From positions 46,680,744 through 46,744,743 of the forward strand of contig NC_091929.1 in assembly GCF_041260155.1 (NCBI RefSeq): a stretch of DNA of 64,000 bases, in the 5' to 3' direction. Source of the DNA: Ptychodera flava. Lineage: Eukaryota; Hemichordata; Enteropneusta; Ptychoderidae. A model generated the notes under the pieces. It searched no databases, had not been told where the DNA came from, and saw only the letters and a program-made list of their open reading frames with translations. The translations under genes were made by a program, and so were the position numbers. Positions 1 through 11,563 of this stretch are shown in pieces. Positions within the stretch are counted from its first letter, which is position 1; every line of letters starts with the position of its first letter.

Positions 1-1280
1 ACCATGCAAAACTACAACTCCCAAATGTGATGATTTGAAAATTGACATGCCCACTGCAACTAAGTTTGACAATTCCCCTTTGCCATGACTCCTGATAAAT
101 CTATTTTAAAACCGACAGTCAAGCTACGGTAAATGCCATTTAAATTGAAAGGAACTAAGACATTTCCTTTTAACATACGATTGAACCTATCGGACCCCCT
201 AGGTGGTATCGTTTGAACAATAATTGTGTACTTAAGGGGTCTTCATTCATGACATCATGTGTGGGGACCAAGATTTGACATTTAAGAAAAACTCTTTTTT
301 TTTTCTTTTTCCACTTCTCCACTAGTATTATGACTCTGTTTGTGAAAGCTTCCTTAGAAATTATGGTTTTTAATATGAAACTGAGTAGCTGCAAGCCAAA
401 TTCTGATTCAAGAAAAGTAGGTAAACCTTGGACTCACGAAAACCGGGACTTACAGAGGCAAAGCCAAGCCTCAGTATTTACTCACGGACGTCAAACATGG
501 TGTATTTCGGTATCAAAGAGCAACATTGTTTGTTTTACGTACCAGGGAATTTGTAACTTTGTAGAAAGGAGAGTAAACTGTTTCAATACATTGCAACATC
601 GTAGGAAGGAGAGTAAACTGTTTTAATATCTTACAACATTTTACTGTTAGCCATAGTTTTCTGTTGAGGAGGCACTGTCTAAAAATTCAATGGCCACTAA
701 AATATGGCCTACTCAGATTGCGTCATGGTGACCCAAACGGTTATTTTATTGGGACCAAAAAAATGCGTCAAATGTCGAAATGCCGCACACTGGCTGAAAC
801 ACTGTTCAAAGTAGTTGTACTTTGTTCAAAGTGGGAATGTATAATGAAGATTGATTGGTGTTACATTGATATAATGTCCAGCCTTGCTCTTCACGTGAAA
901 AACAAAATGTACACACCATCAGGCTTAGCCAGTACCATTCTAAAACCGAGCTTGCGCACCAATTATGTGCATTCTATCGTTTAAATATCATATAAGTCTA
1001 GGGGGATCAATCTTCATAATCAAGCCGTTATTGAGTAAATATTTACCAATTTTTAATGTAAAAACACTAAAACACAGTATGACTTTTATCCCTATTTCCA
1101 TAATTCTTGGCCGATGTTCCGATCCCCCTAATTGAGCTTACCTTCCCATCTTTACAGTGGTTTTAATTTCGTAATGATATGGTCCAAGAGGCATGGATGA
1201 TCATAAGACCATTTACAGGGAAACACCCGGGTTGCTTTGCTGTCTGACCTAAATACATAGGCAAAAACATCGAGCTAGTG
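1..1280. other. No recognisable gene
   Basis: AT-rich sequence with short open frames only. None shows a family motif, a convincing codon pattern or paired splice sites. I see no tRNA, no array and no clear transposon end here. Confidence 0.5.
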
Positions 1281-1830
1281 CACAGTCACTTGTCATCTAT
1301 TCCGCTCTCGGACTATGCGTCCCATAGAATTGTGTGTACATATGCCTCAGAAAAACTAAGTCAGGGAAAAAACGGCTATTTTTATAGGGATTATGCCACC
1401 ATGTCATCTTCGACCTTCGATTTTACCGTGAAAAGTAGCAAGTTCGTCTATCTTAACAAAACTTCCAGTCACCCCTCATGGGTACGCGGCGCTAACATCA
1501 GTAAAGTGGAGGTGCCCAACGTTCACTGTGAGGTGACCGGAATGTTGCTCACGCTTATATTTTAGCCATGTGTCAGCAAATTCGGCTGAAAATCACTCAA
1601 ACGAGCGTTTTTGAAGCACATTAAGTACCAGGTATGAATTTTGAGAATGATAGGGAGCAATCGACGGTTAAATTATAGATGAACTTGCTACTTTTCACGG
1701 TAAAATCGAACGTCAAAGATGACATGGTGGCATAATCCTTATATAAAATAGCCATTTGATTTCCTGACTTGTTTTTTTCTTAGACATATCAACACATGTC
1801 CAACAGCAGAATAGATCACAAGTGACTGTG
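1281..1830. repeat. Foldback (inverted-repeat) element
   Basis: Two arms of roughly 155-175 bp face each other: about 1281-1450 and 1677-1830, separated by ~225 bp. The outer ends read CACAGTCACTTG and, inverted, CAAGTGACTGTG. The inner parts share ATTATGCCACCATGTCATCT in opposite orientation. The arms have diverged by substitutions and small indels, so this is an old foldback or MITE-like copy. The open frame at 1278-1565 lies over the left arm and is not a gene. No clear target duplication was seen. Confidence 0.7.
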
Positions 1831-2166
1831 GCTAATGTACTGCAGCAAATTTTCACCATACATACGTTTGTGTCCACAATATCTCACTAATCGCAATTTA
1901 CCCACCTACGATGACATTTTAGATCGGCGGAGAGTATGAACTTCAGTATATCACAGAAGATATCCCTTTGACATAGAAAGGTCACTGTCAACATTTATGC
2001 AAATAAACCATTCACGAGTACAATGACTCACCCACCGTCATGTTACAGATCAACAATTATGCCCAATGTACACTTCTGTATCGCACAATACACTTAAGCA
2101 AAATGCCACCAAGCTTCTCTCCAATATAAAGAACGATAATAATATATTGTACAACATACTTTTGTC
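1831..2166. other. No recognisable gene
   Basis: Short AT-rich spacer between two inverted-repeat elements. Nothing supportable was seen. Confidence 0.5.
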
Positions 2167-2850
2167 TTAAGGTTCCAAGACAAAATTTGACCTTTTAATC
2201 TAACAATTATCTAACGGTTGATAAGCTCAGAACCCCTGTAAAGTATACATTTTCTGAAAGCCTAGATATACGGGAACATTTTGGTAACCAAAGTGTCTCC
2301 ATTGTTTACATAACTATCACGTGACACGGTAATTTGCATAACCTTTCAAAAAAACGGTTTTCCCTATGTTTTGTCTCAATACTTCAAAATATCTGACTCA
2401 AACTTGCTGGAATGCAAGCTGTCACAACGCTCTTCCAAAGTGTGTCTCAGATTTTTTATATCTTGCTTAGTTTTTTTGGAGCACAATTTTAAAGAAATCA
2501 ACTATGCTTAAATTCACTGCTCTGGAAGTTTTTCTGGCATAAAAACTGTTGTAGAAGGTTTAAAAAAATTCTGAGACACTTTTGAAGACCCTTCAGAAAG
2601 CTTGCACTCACACAAATTTCAGCCACATATCTCAACGCATTGAAACAAAAATAGGGAAAACCGATTTGGTAAGGTTATGCAAATTACTTGTCACGTGATA
2701 GTTATGTAAAAAATGGTGACACTATTGTAACCAAACTGTTCCCCTATATCTAGGCTTTCCGAAAATATACAATTTACGGGGGTTCTGAGCTAATTAAACA
2801 CTAGAGAATTGTTGGTTTAAAATGGTCAATTTCTTGTCTTGGAACCTTAA
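2167..2850. mobile_element. TTAA-bounded foldback MITE-like element
   Basis: The element starts TTAAGGTTCCAAGACAA and ends TTGTCTTGGAACCTTAA, a perfect terminal inverted repeat including TTAA at both ends (2167-2170 and 2847-2850). Inward, the two halves remain recognisably inverted, for example CTGAAAGCCTAGATATA on the left and its inverse near 2744, plus CTATCACGTGACA on both arms. It is about 684 bp and lacks a transposase. TTAA targets are used by piggyBac and Kolobok superfamilies, so a non-autonomous member of one of these is likely. The short ORF at 2794-3000 overlaps its end and is not credible. Confidence 0.7.
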
Positions 2851-3787
2851 ACTACGGTAATGTCTTCTCTTCTCCCTATTGATATCACTCTCAATTGATT
2901 TAAAGTCATTTGTTCTCTCTCTCACTGGGCTGCTCACAACATAACGTTTTTGATCAAAATGCACACAAAATAAAGTTCTGTAGCAGCGCATTACAGCCAT
3001 TTTAAAACCACAATGTTGTCAGTGAGGTAAACAATATTCACAAAAAATAACATTTCGAGGCTAATAGACTATGTTTTACAAATCACACGTCCTTATCATA
3101 TAATAAAACAAGTCCAGTAAACAGGTCCTGTAGCTAGCCATATGACAAAGTCAGGTGACAAATGCTCAGGGTCATAACAAATGTGAAAAATTAATACATT
3201 AAATATGTTGTTTTTTATCAATTTTATTATCAAACAGAATGAAAATCTCTGATACTTCGAATAAGCCATCCTGCATATTTCTAACATTCATCAAAAGCAC
3301 ATTTCTGTTCAACAACTCATAAAACAGTCCAAAATGCAGGATTGGTGTAACTTCCAAAATTGCATCTATGAAAGACCCCTACAAATCAATTAGTTAAAAA
3401 AGGGGGTTAGTAATTTCCCAAAACTATCTAACCGCTACTCTGTTTCGCTCCATTTTAACAAATCGGAACCTTCAACGCGGTCTGAAGATCTGTACCAATA
3501 TCAACGCCGTCTATTTAATGGTTTTGATTTTTTGACGTTAAGAAGGAAAATTTTCACTGTCCGACAGGGTCAACCCAACCACAATGACACAATTGGCCTT
3601 AGGCCAGTTGTGTTAATAATCAGTGCATAAGTGATCTCTTGTATGTTTTATGCTAATGCTTAAAATGAAATTTAAGGACAATGGTGTCCCTTTTATCAGT
3701 ACATGTTACAGTAACTATAGGTTACATTGATTTCCACAAAGGTATTACAGTGTTGATACTTGAGATGTAAGCATTAACTATATCATT
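2851..3787. other. No recognisable gene
   Basis: AT-rich sequence without a supportable coding region. A small inverted motif, ACACAATTGGCCTTAGGCCAGTTGTGT, sits near 3589-3616 and is probably a short hairpin. Confidence 0.45.
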
Positions 3788-5284
3788 CAGGGCCCGAAAT
3801 TAGCGGTAGTCCCGCGTCCACTGACTACCAACGCTTCCCTGGGCTACCAAAACCCGTGAAGTGGTAGCCCACACTGACTACCAAAGCCTGGGACCTGAAA
3901 TTCAGTCAGTACTTGGCATACCATGTCCAGTCACGTTCGGAAGTGCTAAATGCAGTCAAACCCAGCAGGACACAGAAAGGCTAGACCATGACTTTGTTAT
4001 GCAAATTACAAAAGACCATCAGGTGGCGGAACTTTGTAGTAAAGTTTCAAAATCTGAACTGATGTACTTGAATGACAGGCACTGGACATGATGACAGATG
4101 TAAACGCATTTTCGTTGCATTTTGATCATAATGTATCAATCACAATTAGGGAGCCGTCATTATTTATGGCTTGGGGGTCGGAGGAATGTGAGGGGGGTAC
4201 TCAAAAAATTGAAAACTACAAGGGGTGCTCAAAATGTGGAGAGAAAGAACGGGGAGGGTTACTCAATTTTTGGTGCAGAATGAATTGAACCCCTCTCCGA
4301 TTGCACCATTTCACTCAATAATATCTAAAAATTTTCGATGTGAGAGGGGATACTCCCCTCTCGCGCCCCTTTGGGTACGTGTTCTCCTATTTTATTTAGT
4401 AAAGTTACAAATTGAAAACACCTCTCATATTGCACCAGACTGCATCATTGCTTACATCAGTTCCTCAATTTTTTTCACGCAAGAGAGAGTACAACCTCAT
4501 TTGACACTCCCCCCCCCGTGTGTGTTCTCCCCGCTATACTTTCACATGTTTTCTTGTCAGACATCTGAGTGGAAATCGTGTCGTGATACCCATCCAATGT
4601 ACAAACACTACTGCATGGTAGGATACTGGTTATAGCATGAGTTTAATATCTACATTTCATTGTGACTTTGAATTTCATTTTGTTGGTTTCATCTTCTTCA
4701 ACCGTCATGAGATAACCGATGAAAATATAGCAGTGTACACCAACATATAAAAAGTATTTACTATTGCTGTATTTTTGTAAAGTTTACAAATACATCTCTT
4801 GATATTTAACTTTTGTATGTGGGGGAGGTCGAAATTTCTGTGTTATAGAGGGGAGTTACTCAAACTCATCAGGGTTGGCAGGGGATGACTCAAAATTTCA
4901 GATTTTCCGATGAAATTGGTCTATTCTTACCCCTGCAACAGTATGTCACAGTGCTGAGAAGGCAGTGTTACTGTCATGACGACTATCAGAATTTGCATAC
5001 AATTCTGAGAGTGAAACGGATTGCCAATAGGTCACCAAACTTTTGAGTATCACTATCGTCCATCTTACCCGTTTCCTTGAGTATTAAAGGTGTGCAATAT
5101 TCACATCAAATGCCATCAAACTACTATATATCTAAGAAAATTCACTTCATGGCAGAATCTTGGAAACTAGCCTTTTCTGGTCTTGTGATATGCATGAGCT
5201 ACCAGCCATTGTCCCTGGGCTACCAATTTCAGAAAATAGTTGCCCAAGTGAACTACCAGGGAAAAAGGGTAATTTTGAACCCTG
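3788..5284. mobile_element. Non-autonomous hAT-like element (tentative)
   Basis: The left end, CAGGGCCCGAAATTAGC, is matched in inverted orientation at the right end by TAATTTTGAACCCTG. Both ends continue into diverged copies of a unit containing GGTAGCCC and CTACCA. CAGGG-type ends are typical of hAT elements. No transposase is visible inside. The interior has low-complexity stretches such as GGGGTACTCAAAA and short open frames that look like noise. No clear 8 bp target duplication was found, so the superfamily call is inference. Confidence 0.45.
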
Positions 5285-5834
5285 TCATAAGGCCTTGACA
5301 TGTGTGCTACTTCTTCAGTACAATTCTGGTAATGACGTCCAAATTCAAGCTATTTTTGTGAGGTGATGACTTTGTTCACATACATGTTTAAATGAAGGAA
5401 TGCATAGTACTCACTCTTAATTTGAAAGACTTGCACTTTTGCTAAAACTTTCCTCAAGGAAACCTGAAACTATTTCCCATCGGAAACTAGAATGAAAACC
5501 GAGGGCAAATTTCAAAATTTTGCTGTTGAGAAAAATTTCTGAAAAATAAATAATAATATTTAAAATCAAAATAGCCGCAATCCCTGTGTTAAGTCTATAG
5601 GGAATGATTAAATGTTCGATTAAAAAAAGAATAAAATTGTAAAAATTTTGCTTACTCCAAGAGCTTCAAATTGAACTCCAACAAGCGACAGACCAAAAAA
5701 GTATTTTAATAATACCGCAAATGACGCTGTGTAGCTTCTCTTATGTGTGGCCAGGTCAGCTAATTGATTGTTTGCATAGAGTTGTTGGCAAATAGTTGAT
5801 AATGTAGCGGCATGAGGTGGATTCCCTGCTTTTA
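5285..5834. other. No recognisable gene
   Basis: AT-rich spacer. The - strand open frame at 5620-5862 has no recognisable domain and runs into the GATCATG-rich block. Confidence 0.45.
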
Positions 5835-6090
5835 GGTCGACCATGATTTCACGTTCTTTCATGGTCGATCATGATCGATCATGTTTTGATCATGACTGAC
5901 CGTGATCTGATGACCATGATGATACCTTACAATAATCTGACCATAACTGACAAGATCCCTGAAATATGGTCATTCACGATCAACATGAATTCTCCAACGT
6001 TTGTGACCATGAAAGATGATCATTCATATTCATTCTGATTCCAACTTCAACTTAGACGAAATAATGTCTAGTATCATGATCTCATCCCAA
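5835..6090. repeat. GATCATG / ATGGTC-rich palindromic block
   Basis: The dense part (5835-5930) is a cluster of self-complementary words: GGTCGACCATGA, ATGGTCGATCATGATCGATC, TTGATCATGACTGACC and CATGATGATACC. Looser copies such as ATGGTCATTCACGATC and GATGATCATTC continue to about 6090. It looks like a decayed short tandem or inverted repeat. No protein or RNA role can be assigned. Confidence 0.5.
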
Positions 6091-6257
6091 ATGATGATTA
6101 TTGCCATTAGGCCCCCCCCCCCAAAAAAAAAAAAAAAACTGTGTGTTTCCTGTAACATGCTCTTCAGAAATAGGGTAGGTAGGTAGGAAAAAAAAAAAAT
6201 GGCAATTTTTTTTTCACTGCAAAAAAGAAAACGTGAAAATTTTAATACCCTTCGACT

Positions 6258-7677
6258 AGGGTCAAGGCATCGTCATTGTCAACACAAAAGATTACATACA
6301 CGAATGCAAAAGACAATTATGCAACACTCAGTATTATACACAACTAGACAGTGACGACACAGAACAAACAGTAAACAAAGTACACGAACTATTAAACAAA
6401 ATGTACGAGAACAAACACATCGACCATGATACTTATAAGTATCTCGATCCAAAAACATAAAAATCCGTACCCCGCATTGATACTTGTTGCCTAAAATTCA
6501 CAAACCGCCGCCTGAAAACTCAAAGTTTGCAGGGAGACCAATAATTAGTGGCTGCTCAAGTCCCACTAACAGAATTTCAGAATTACTGGATTACTTCATA
6601 AAACCACTGGTCCAGCAACAACCGTCGAATATAAAAGACACAACAACTTCATACAAGAAATAGAAAAACAAATTTCCCCCACCATGCATTTCTTGTAACA
6701 CTCGACGTGGTGTCGATCATGGACACAAACACAATTCACGACGAAGCGATTCGGCTAGTCAGTGAAACATTAAACTCACAAACCTCGCTTCAAACAAATT
6801 ACGGCATCAAAAAACCACCCACGGAAGACTTAATAGAAATTTATGCTTTCACTAATTCTAAAACACAACAGTTTTGAATTTAACAAGCAATATTTCCGCC
6901 AAACCCACGGCTGCAGCATGGGATCGAATGCCTCGCCAGAGATAGCAGACATTGCTTTTCATGAACTTGAAAAGAAAATAATCGTAAACAACCTCAACAA
7001 CATTCACTTCTGGAAAAGATTCAGAGATGATGTCTTTGCAATCTTTCTGGGAACACAAACCGAACTCACTAACTTCATTCAAAAAATCCACACAATGCAC
7101 CCAACGTTTAAGTTTTCATACGAAAACTCAACACAAGAAATTACATTCCTAGATGTAGTAGTTTTCAAAGGTGCAAGATACCACAAAGAAAATATCCTCG
7201 ACATCAAAACACATACTAAACCAACAGACACATTCCAATTTCTACTGTATAGAAAATCGTGTCACCCGACAGCAACATTTAATGGCTTTATTAAGGTGAA
7301 ATCCTTGGATACGCTCGCACTTGAAACAACAATGACGACTTTACTAAAAAAATCGCTTTCTTTAGAAACAAACTACTCGACAGAGAATACAAAAACAATG
7401 AAATCACGAATATAACAGAATAAATAAACCACAGCATTCGTAATACACTAACAAACTGTACAAGTACACGTAAAGAAGCAACAAACAAACTCATCTTCAA
7501 TACAACATACAGCCCTTACATTAAAACAAAGATCTTAAGGGAAGTCTTTTGAAACATTTGGCTGAACTGGAGAAGGACTCAACACTAAGGAATCTATTCC
7601 CAGAATCACCAATCATTGCTTACAAGAGAAACAAAAACTTTAAAGACACACTAGTCAAACAAAATTTACAGAAGTAA
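6258..7677 (+). pseudogene. Penelope-like retroelement reverse transcriptase, decayed
   Basis: Fragments in several frames match the Penelope-like RT layout. First comes an upstream stretch around 6264-6480 (KDYIHECKRQL, then KYLDPKT). A 'VTLDVVSIMDTNTIHDEAI' stretch lies near 6694-6750. The longest open piece (6843-7415) contains QTHGCSMGSNASPEIADIAF, the catalytic RFRDDVFAIF at about 7016-7045, and TFLDVVVF and SCHPTATF further on. A connector 'RNLFPESPIIAYKRNKNFKD' appears near 7590-7650 in another frame. Stops and frameshifts break the frame at several places. I could not recognise the GIY-YIG endonuclease that canonical Penelope elements carry, so it is lost, too decayed, or never present. 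Confidence 0.75.
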
Positions 7678-7827
7678 AGAAACAAAAAACAAACAAACAA
7701 GACCACCAAAGGGACTCATAACGAGACGCAAACATTGATATTCTTGCCTCGCTATTCGAAGAGCAAGACCACTAAAATACATTAAAATAAATTTTCACAA
7801 ACACAAACTAACGAAAGAATCTACATT

Positions 7828-7876
7828 GCGACTGATGAATAACCACACTCGGGTTTCGAAATGCAAGCGTCAAAGG
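7828..7876 (+). ncRNA. Hammerhead-like motif in the 3' part of the Penelope-like element
   Basis: GCGACTGATGAA is followed by a possible stem (AACC...GGTT), then TTTCGAAA, then AGCGTCAAAGG. CTGATGA plus GAAA is the conserved hammerhead core, and Penelope-like elements are known to carry hammerhead ribozymes. A related copy with the same conserved words lies on the - strand at 51897-51946. Stem I pairing is not evident, so the ribozyme is probably decayed. Confidence 0.4.
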
Positions 7877-8340
7877 GCCACTCATCACCTTTGTAACACC
7901 ATAGGTCCGGCTGCGTCTCGCCATAAGCTTTCCCCACACAAACAAAACATTACCGTACACACTAATCCAAATTTTCCTACAAATATCCGAGGTGAAACAA
8001 ACATTTTCATTAACACAAAAAATCGGATAAGAATATAGGAACACATTTTTGAAACGAATTAAACACAAACTCGACACAAAAACATTTTGGAGGTGGGGAG
8101 CCTCTCACACTTTTTTCATTTTTTCTTGAACGTGATCGCATTCTCACATGTTACGGAAAACACGCTTGCACAAGCAGTCACTATTGTTGTTTAATGACGT
8201 CATGAAATCACGCGTGATTTAAAACTTTTCCCTGCCAATCTCGCGGGATTTGTTTTCAAGGTCCAAAAAAAAAGTTTAGGGTCGGGGGGTTTGAACTAGG
8301 GTAGGTCGGGTTACCGGAAACACACAATTTTTTTAGGCCT

Positions 8341-9866
8341 TAGCATTTACTGTAACTAATACTTAATGCTGAATGATGACATAGTGACAATTAATGACGT
8401 TAAGAGGTTGGGGGAATATAGGTATGACAAGCAGGCGTCTTAGCCTCTGTCTTCCTCATGATACAACCCTGCTTTCGGATAGCATCATGAGTGATGGCGT
8501 GTTACCTGAGTATACCTGCCAAACGCAGAAGCCCCAGAGGCAGCGTCATGGCAACCAAGACCCCATGATGGGAGACATGTCTGATTTGACTCCTTCGAGC
8601 TGTAGGCGCTGGTGCTCGAGTGGGACACGTGTGCTCTGGTCAGCAAATTCCCCTACACACTTTATTGGAAACTAAGCAAAAAAGAATAAATCAGAAACCA
8701 GCAAAATACAAATAGTGACTGCAGTAGGAAGTAATGTCGAAATAGCCAAAATGTAAATGAGGCTGTCTACTGCGTATGAGTAGTCTGGAATGCCAATTGT
8801 CCGAAACATGAAACAAAGCTGCTTTTTTAAAAAAAAAAGGAAAGGTGTGGGTGGGAGGGCGAAAAAGCGTAGCGATGTGCACTGTGGCAGCAAGCAGTGG
8901 TGGAATGAATAGGAGGGCTGAGGAGCTGAATATAAAGCTGAAGGTGTGAAACCCTGTGGTCAAGGCATGAGCAAAATTATAAACAGAGATAAGGGAAGAC
9001 AAAGGCATAAGCTGCAAGGGGGACGAGAACTACAAGTCAGAGGTCATGAACACGAGGGGAAAGCATGAGTGGAAGCTGTTAGAGGTAGAGGACACAAAGG
9101 AAAGCGTGGTGAAAAGCAAAACACGGGGCCGGGAGAGGAGGAATGGGGAGGCTAATTGTGCCTGGGAAGCATGGAGGTCAGAGGTCAAAGCGTGATCGGA
9201 CTACAATCGGGGATGTGGGGACAAAAGCAGATGCCACAAAGGCTAGAAAAATAAAAAGTCAGAGGTCAAGAAAAACAGAGGAATGAATGAGTGTGAAAAG
9301 TAAAAATGGTAGGGACAGGGCCAAGTAGAAAGGCAGGCGTAGGAAAGGTAAAGGCATGGTAATTTTTGCATTAACCTTATTATAGTATTATACCATAATC
9401 AGACACAATACACAAAAATAGAAATATAACTTACATGGATAAACTGTAGTTTTGCATTTGCTGGCTTCGTCATTTTTTTAATTGATAAAGTGTCATCAGT
9501 GAACATACAATCGTCTACCATATAATTGAACAAATTTTGCAGCACTGCTGCATGAATGCAACATGCAATGTAAGGATTGCATCATACTGTACAACATACC
9601 TGTGCATAAAAATTTACAGGCAACAAGTTTGTTGGTAACCCAAACTATCTAAATTAATGTACACTAGATAATAGTTTCACAAGACAGAAATTGAATTTCA
9701 GCAAGCCCACTGACTGAAAAGTGACTAGATTATCAGAATACATTATCCGTAGTCTTTAAAATTATTCAAAAAATGGAGATGCAGTGTGACTTTTAAAATG
9801 ATTTGGTTATTTAATGAAACGTTTTCAAAATTTCTTATCGAAAACACTTAATGTTTCACGGAGGAG
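8341..9866. other. No recognisable gene; purine-rich tract
   Basis: About 8820-9350 is strongly A/G-rich, with words such as GAGGTCA, AGCATGAG and GGGGAAAGC recurring irregularly; it may be a decayed minisatellite. The open frames at 8394-8675 (+) and 8672-9017 (-) have no recognisable motif. From 9360 on the sequence is AT-rich and featureless. Confidence 0.45.
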
Positions 9867-10015
9867 TTATGGCTTCAACTTTGCTAAACAAAGAGATACA
9901 TTGGTGAACCACTCAACCCCAAATGTATCTTGATCACTGTTGTAACTTGTCGGAGTTGATAGCTCATACTTCTTCAGGGCCTGGTAAGAATTAACAGGGG
10001 GGAAGGCCGGTGCGA

Positions 10016-10992
10016 TTAAAACCTTGATCCATGAAAAATACTCACCCTCTCCCGATTTCTTGCGCAAATTAAGTGACCCTCCGTTTCCCTGTGTGCTGTC
10101 TTCAGTCCCAAAAAACTGTCTTGTTCAGTAGGCTGTTGTCCTCCTTCCGTATCGACTAAACTGCACAGGCTGTTCAGTTTGTTCTGTGTCTTCTGACATA
10201 CAGGTATCATCAATGTCACTGTGTGAGAATCTCCAATTTCAGCTAGCACCATGGTATCTTCTTTGTCACTATCAATATCGGAATCAGTATCATCATGCGT
10301 CTGTGAGTCTTCCTCCCAATCTGACTCTTCATCATTCTCAGCTGGCTCTTCATCATTATTAGCTGGATTTTCATCTCTTGTCACAAAACTAGTTTCATTT
10401 CCATGCAAAAAAGACTGTGCAATACTGGCATTAATGAGTCTTACTTTCTCGATCTTTTTCATTCTTTTAATATCTCCAAGATATTTGGCTAAAATGTACT
10501 TGTCAAGCACAGCAACTTTTTGTTTCTGTATTTGGCCACTTTCATACAGGTTTATCCAATCAATATCTGCATAGTTCTTCTGAAGCTCTTCTCTTGTCTG
10601 CTTTATGTTTTGATTCTTTCGTTTTTCTTTCATTTCTTTCAGATGTTGAAGATGCTCTAAGTATCTCCTAACAAGAGGCTCCTTTACTATGTACTTTTCT
10701 GAAAACTCTTTCACTTTTTCTTTCTTGTCATTGGAAATTTCTCCTGAATCAATAAAATATAGAAAATAAGGCAATGACATAAGTTAAATGTAATGCAAGT
10801 CTAAAATAATGCATGCAAATAAAATTAGCCTGACAAGATGGCAAACCAAAAAAAAACATATTGATAAACTATGGGTGTATTTTGGATCTAACATACCTGC
10901 CTCAAATTGCCTTTTTAGCTGTACTCTTGGACGAAAATCATCAATTTTTCTGACATTGCCATTTTCATCTGTTAATGGTGTAGCCCAAGGAT
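10016..10992 (-). CDS. Two visible exons of an uncharacterised protein gene (partial)
   Basis: Two exons on the - strand join cleanly. Exon 10897-10992 begins after CACTATTTAG and ends GAGGCAG|GTATGT. Exon 10743 downwards begins after TTGATTCAG. The join keeps the frame (...QFEA-GEISND...). The second exon stays open to a stop at 10016-10018. The product has a charged helical part (KEKVKEFSEKYIVKEPLVRRYLEHL), a segment ending in VAVLDKYILAKYLGD that resembles a SAP-like or similar short DNA-binding helix pair, and a very acidic tail (runs of D, E and S). I do not recognise a named family. Further 5' exons would lie above 11 kb. The 3' end may be longer if another splice exists; an open frame at 9867-10067 in another frame could be a further exon. 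It could be a host gene or a transposon-borne gene. Confidence 0.5.
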
Positions 10993-11519
10993 CTAAATAG
11001 TGAAAGGGGGATCTTTGTGACTTAAAGGCCAAAAACTAGGCCCCCCTACCCCGAGGGCCAAATTAAAAGAGTTCTCCTTGCCATTGAATTGGATTACACT
11101 TGTTTTGATATGAGACCTGCACGACTTTATTAAGGCCCCGTTGCCCCTCGGGTCTTTTCTTTACTTTGCCCCCCCCCCCCTTCAGCCAAGATATTATAGG
11201 TTCATTTGAATGAATCATTTGCCTCTATTAGAAATTTTGAAAATGTTTCAAACAGACACTTATTTAAATGATGTAATGGGTCCCATTCTACCAACACAAG
11301 TAAAGAGAAAGTTAATCCTTTTTACCCTCCTGATAATTATAGATCATTACCTGAAATGGTCCAAGATTACGGGAGTGCTTTTTTTTTAAATTTATAGAAG
11401 CGATTGCTACGGGGAAAAAAGATGAATGGTGGTACATTAACCGATCAAGTTAAAAGACGAAGAACAAAGCTGCGAAACTGTTGTTCATGTTTTGACACTT
11501 TTGATTCAGTGTCTAATAA

Positions 11520-11563
<44 letters not shown>

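Larger units (their letters stand above)
6108..8340. mobile_element. Inverted-repeat-flanked interval holding a Penelope-like element
   Basis: The left edge reads TTAGGCC, poly-C, poly-A, then TGTGTGTTTCCTGTAAC. The right edge carries the inverse, GTTACCGGAAACACACAATT followed by poly-T and AGGCC. Just inside each edge is the word AGGGTAGGT, in the same orientation at both sides. The interval contains the decayed Penelope-like reverse transcriptase. Whether the edges are the retroelement's own ends or a separate MITE family flanking it cannot be decided from one copy. Confidence 0.45.

Noticed and set aside
8394..8675. 93-codon + ORF (MTLRGWGNIGM...)
   Set aside because: No domain, no splice partners and no support from neighbours.
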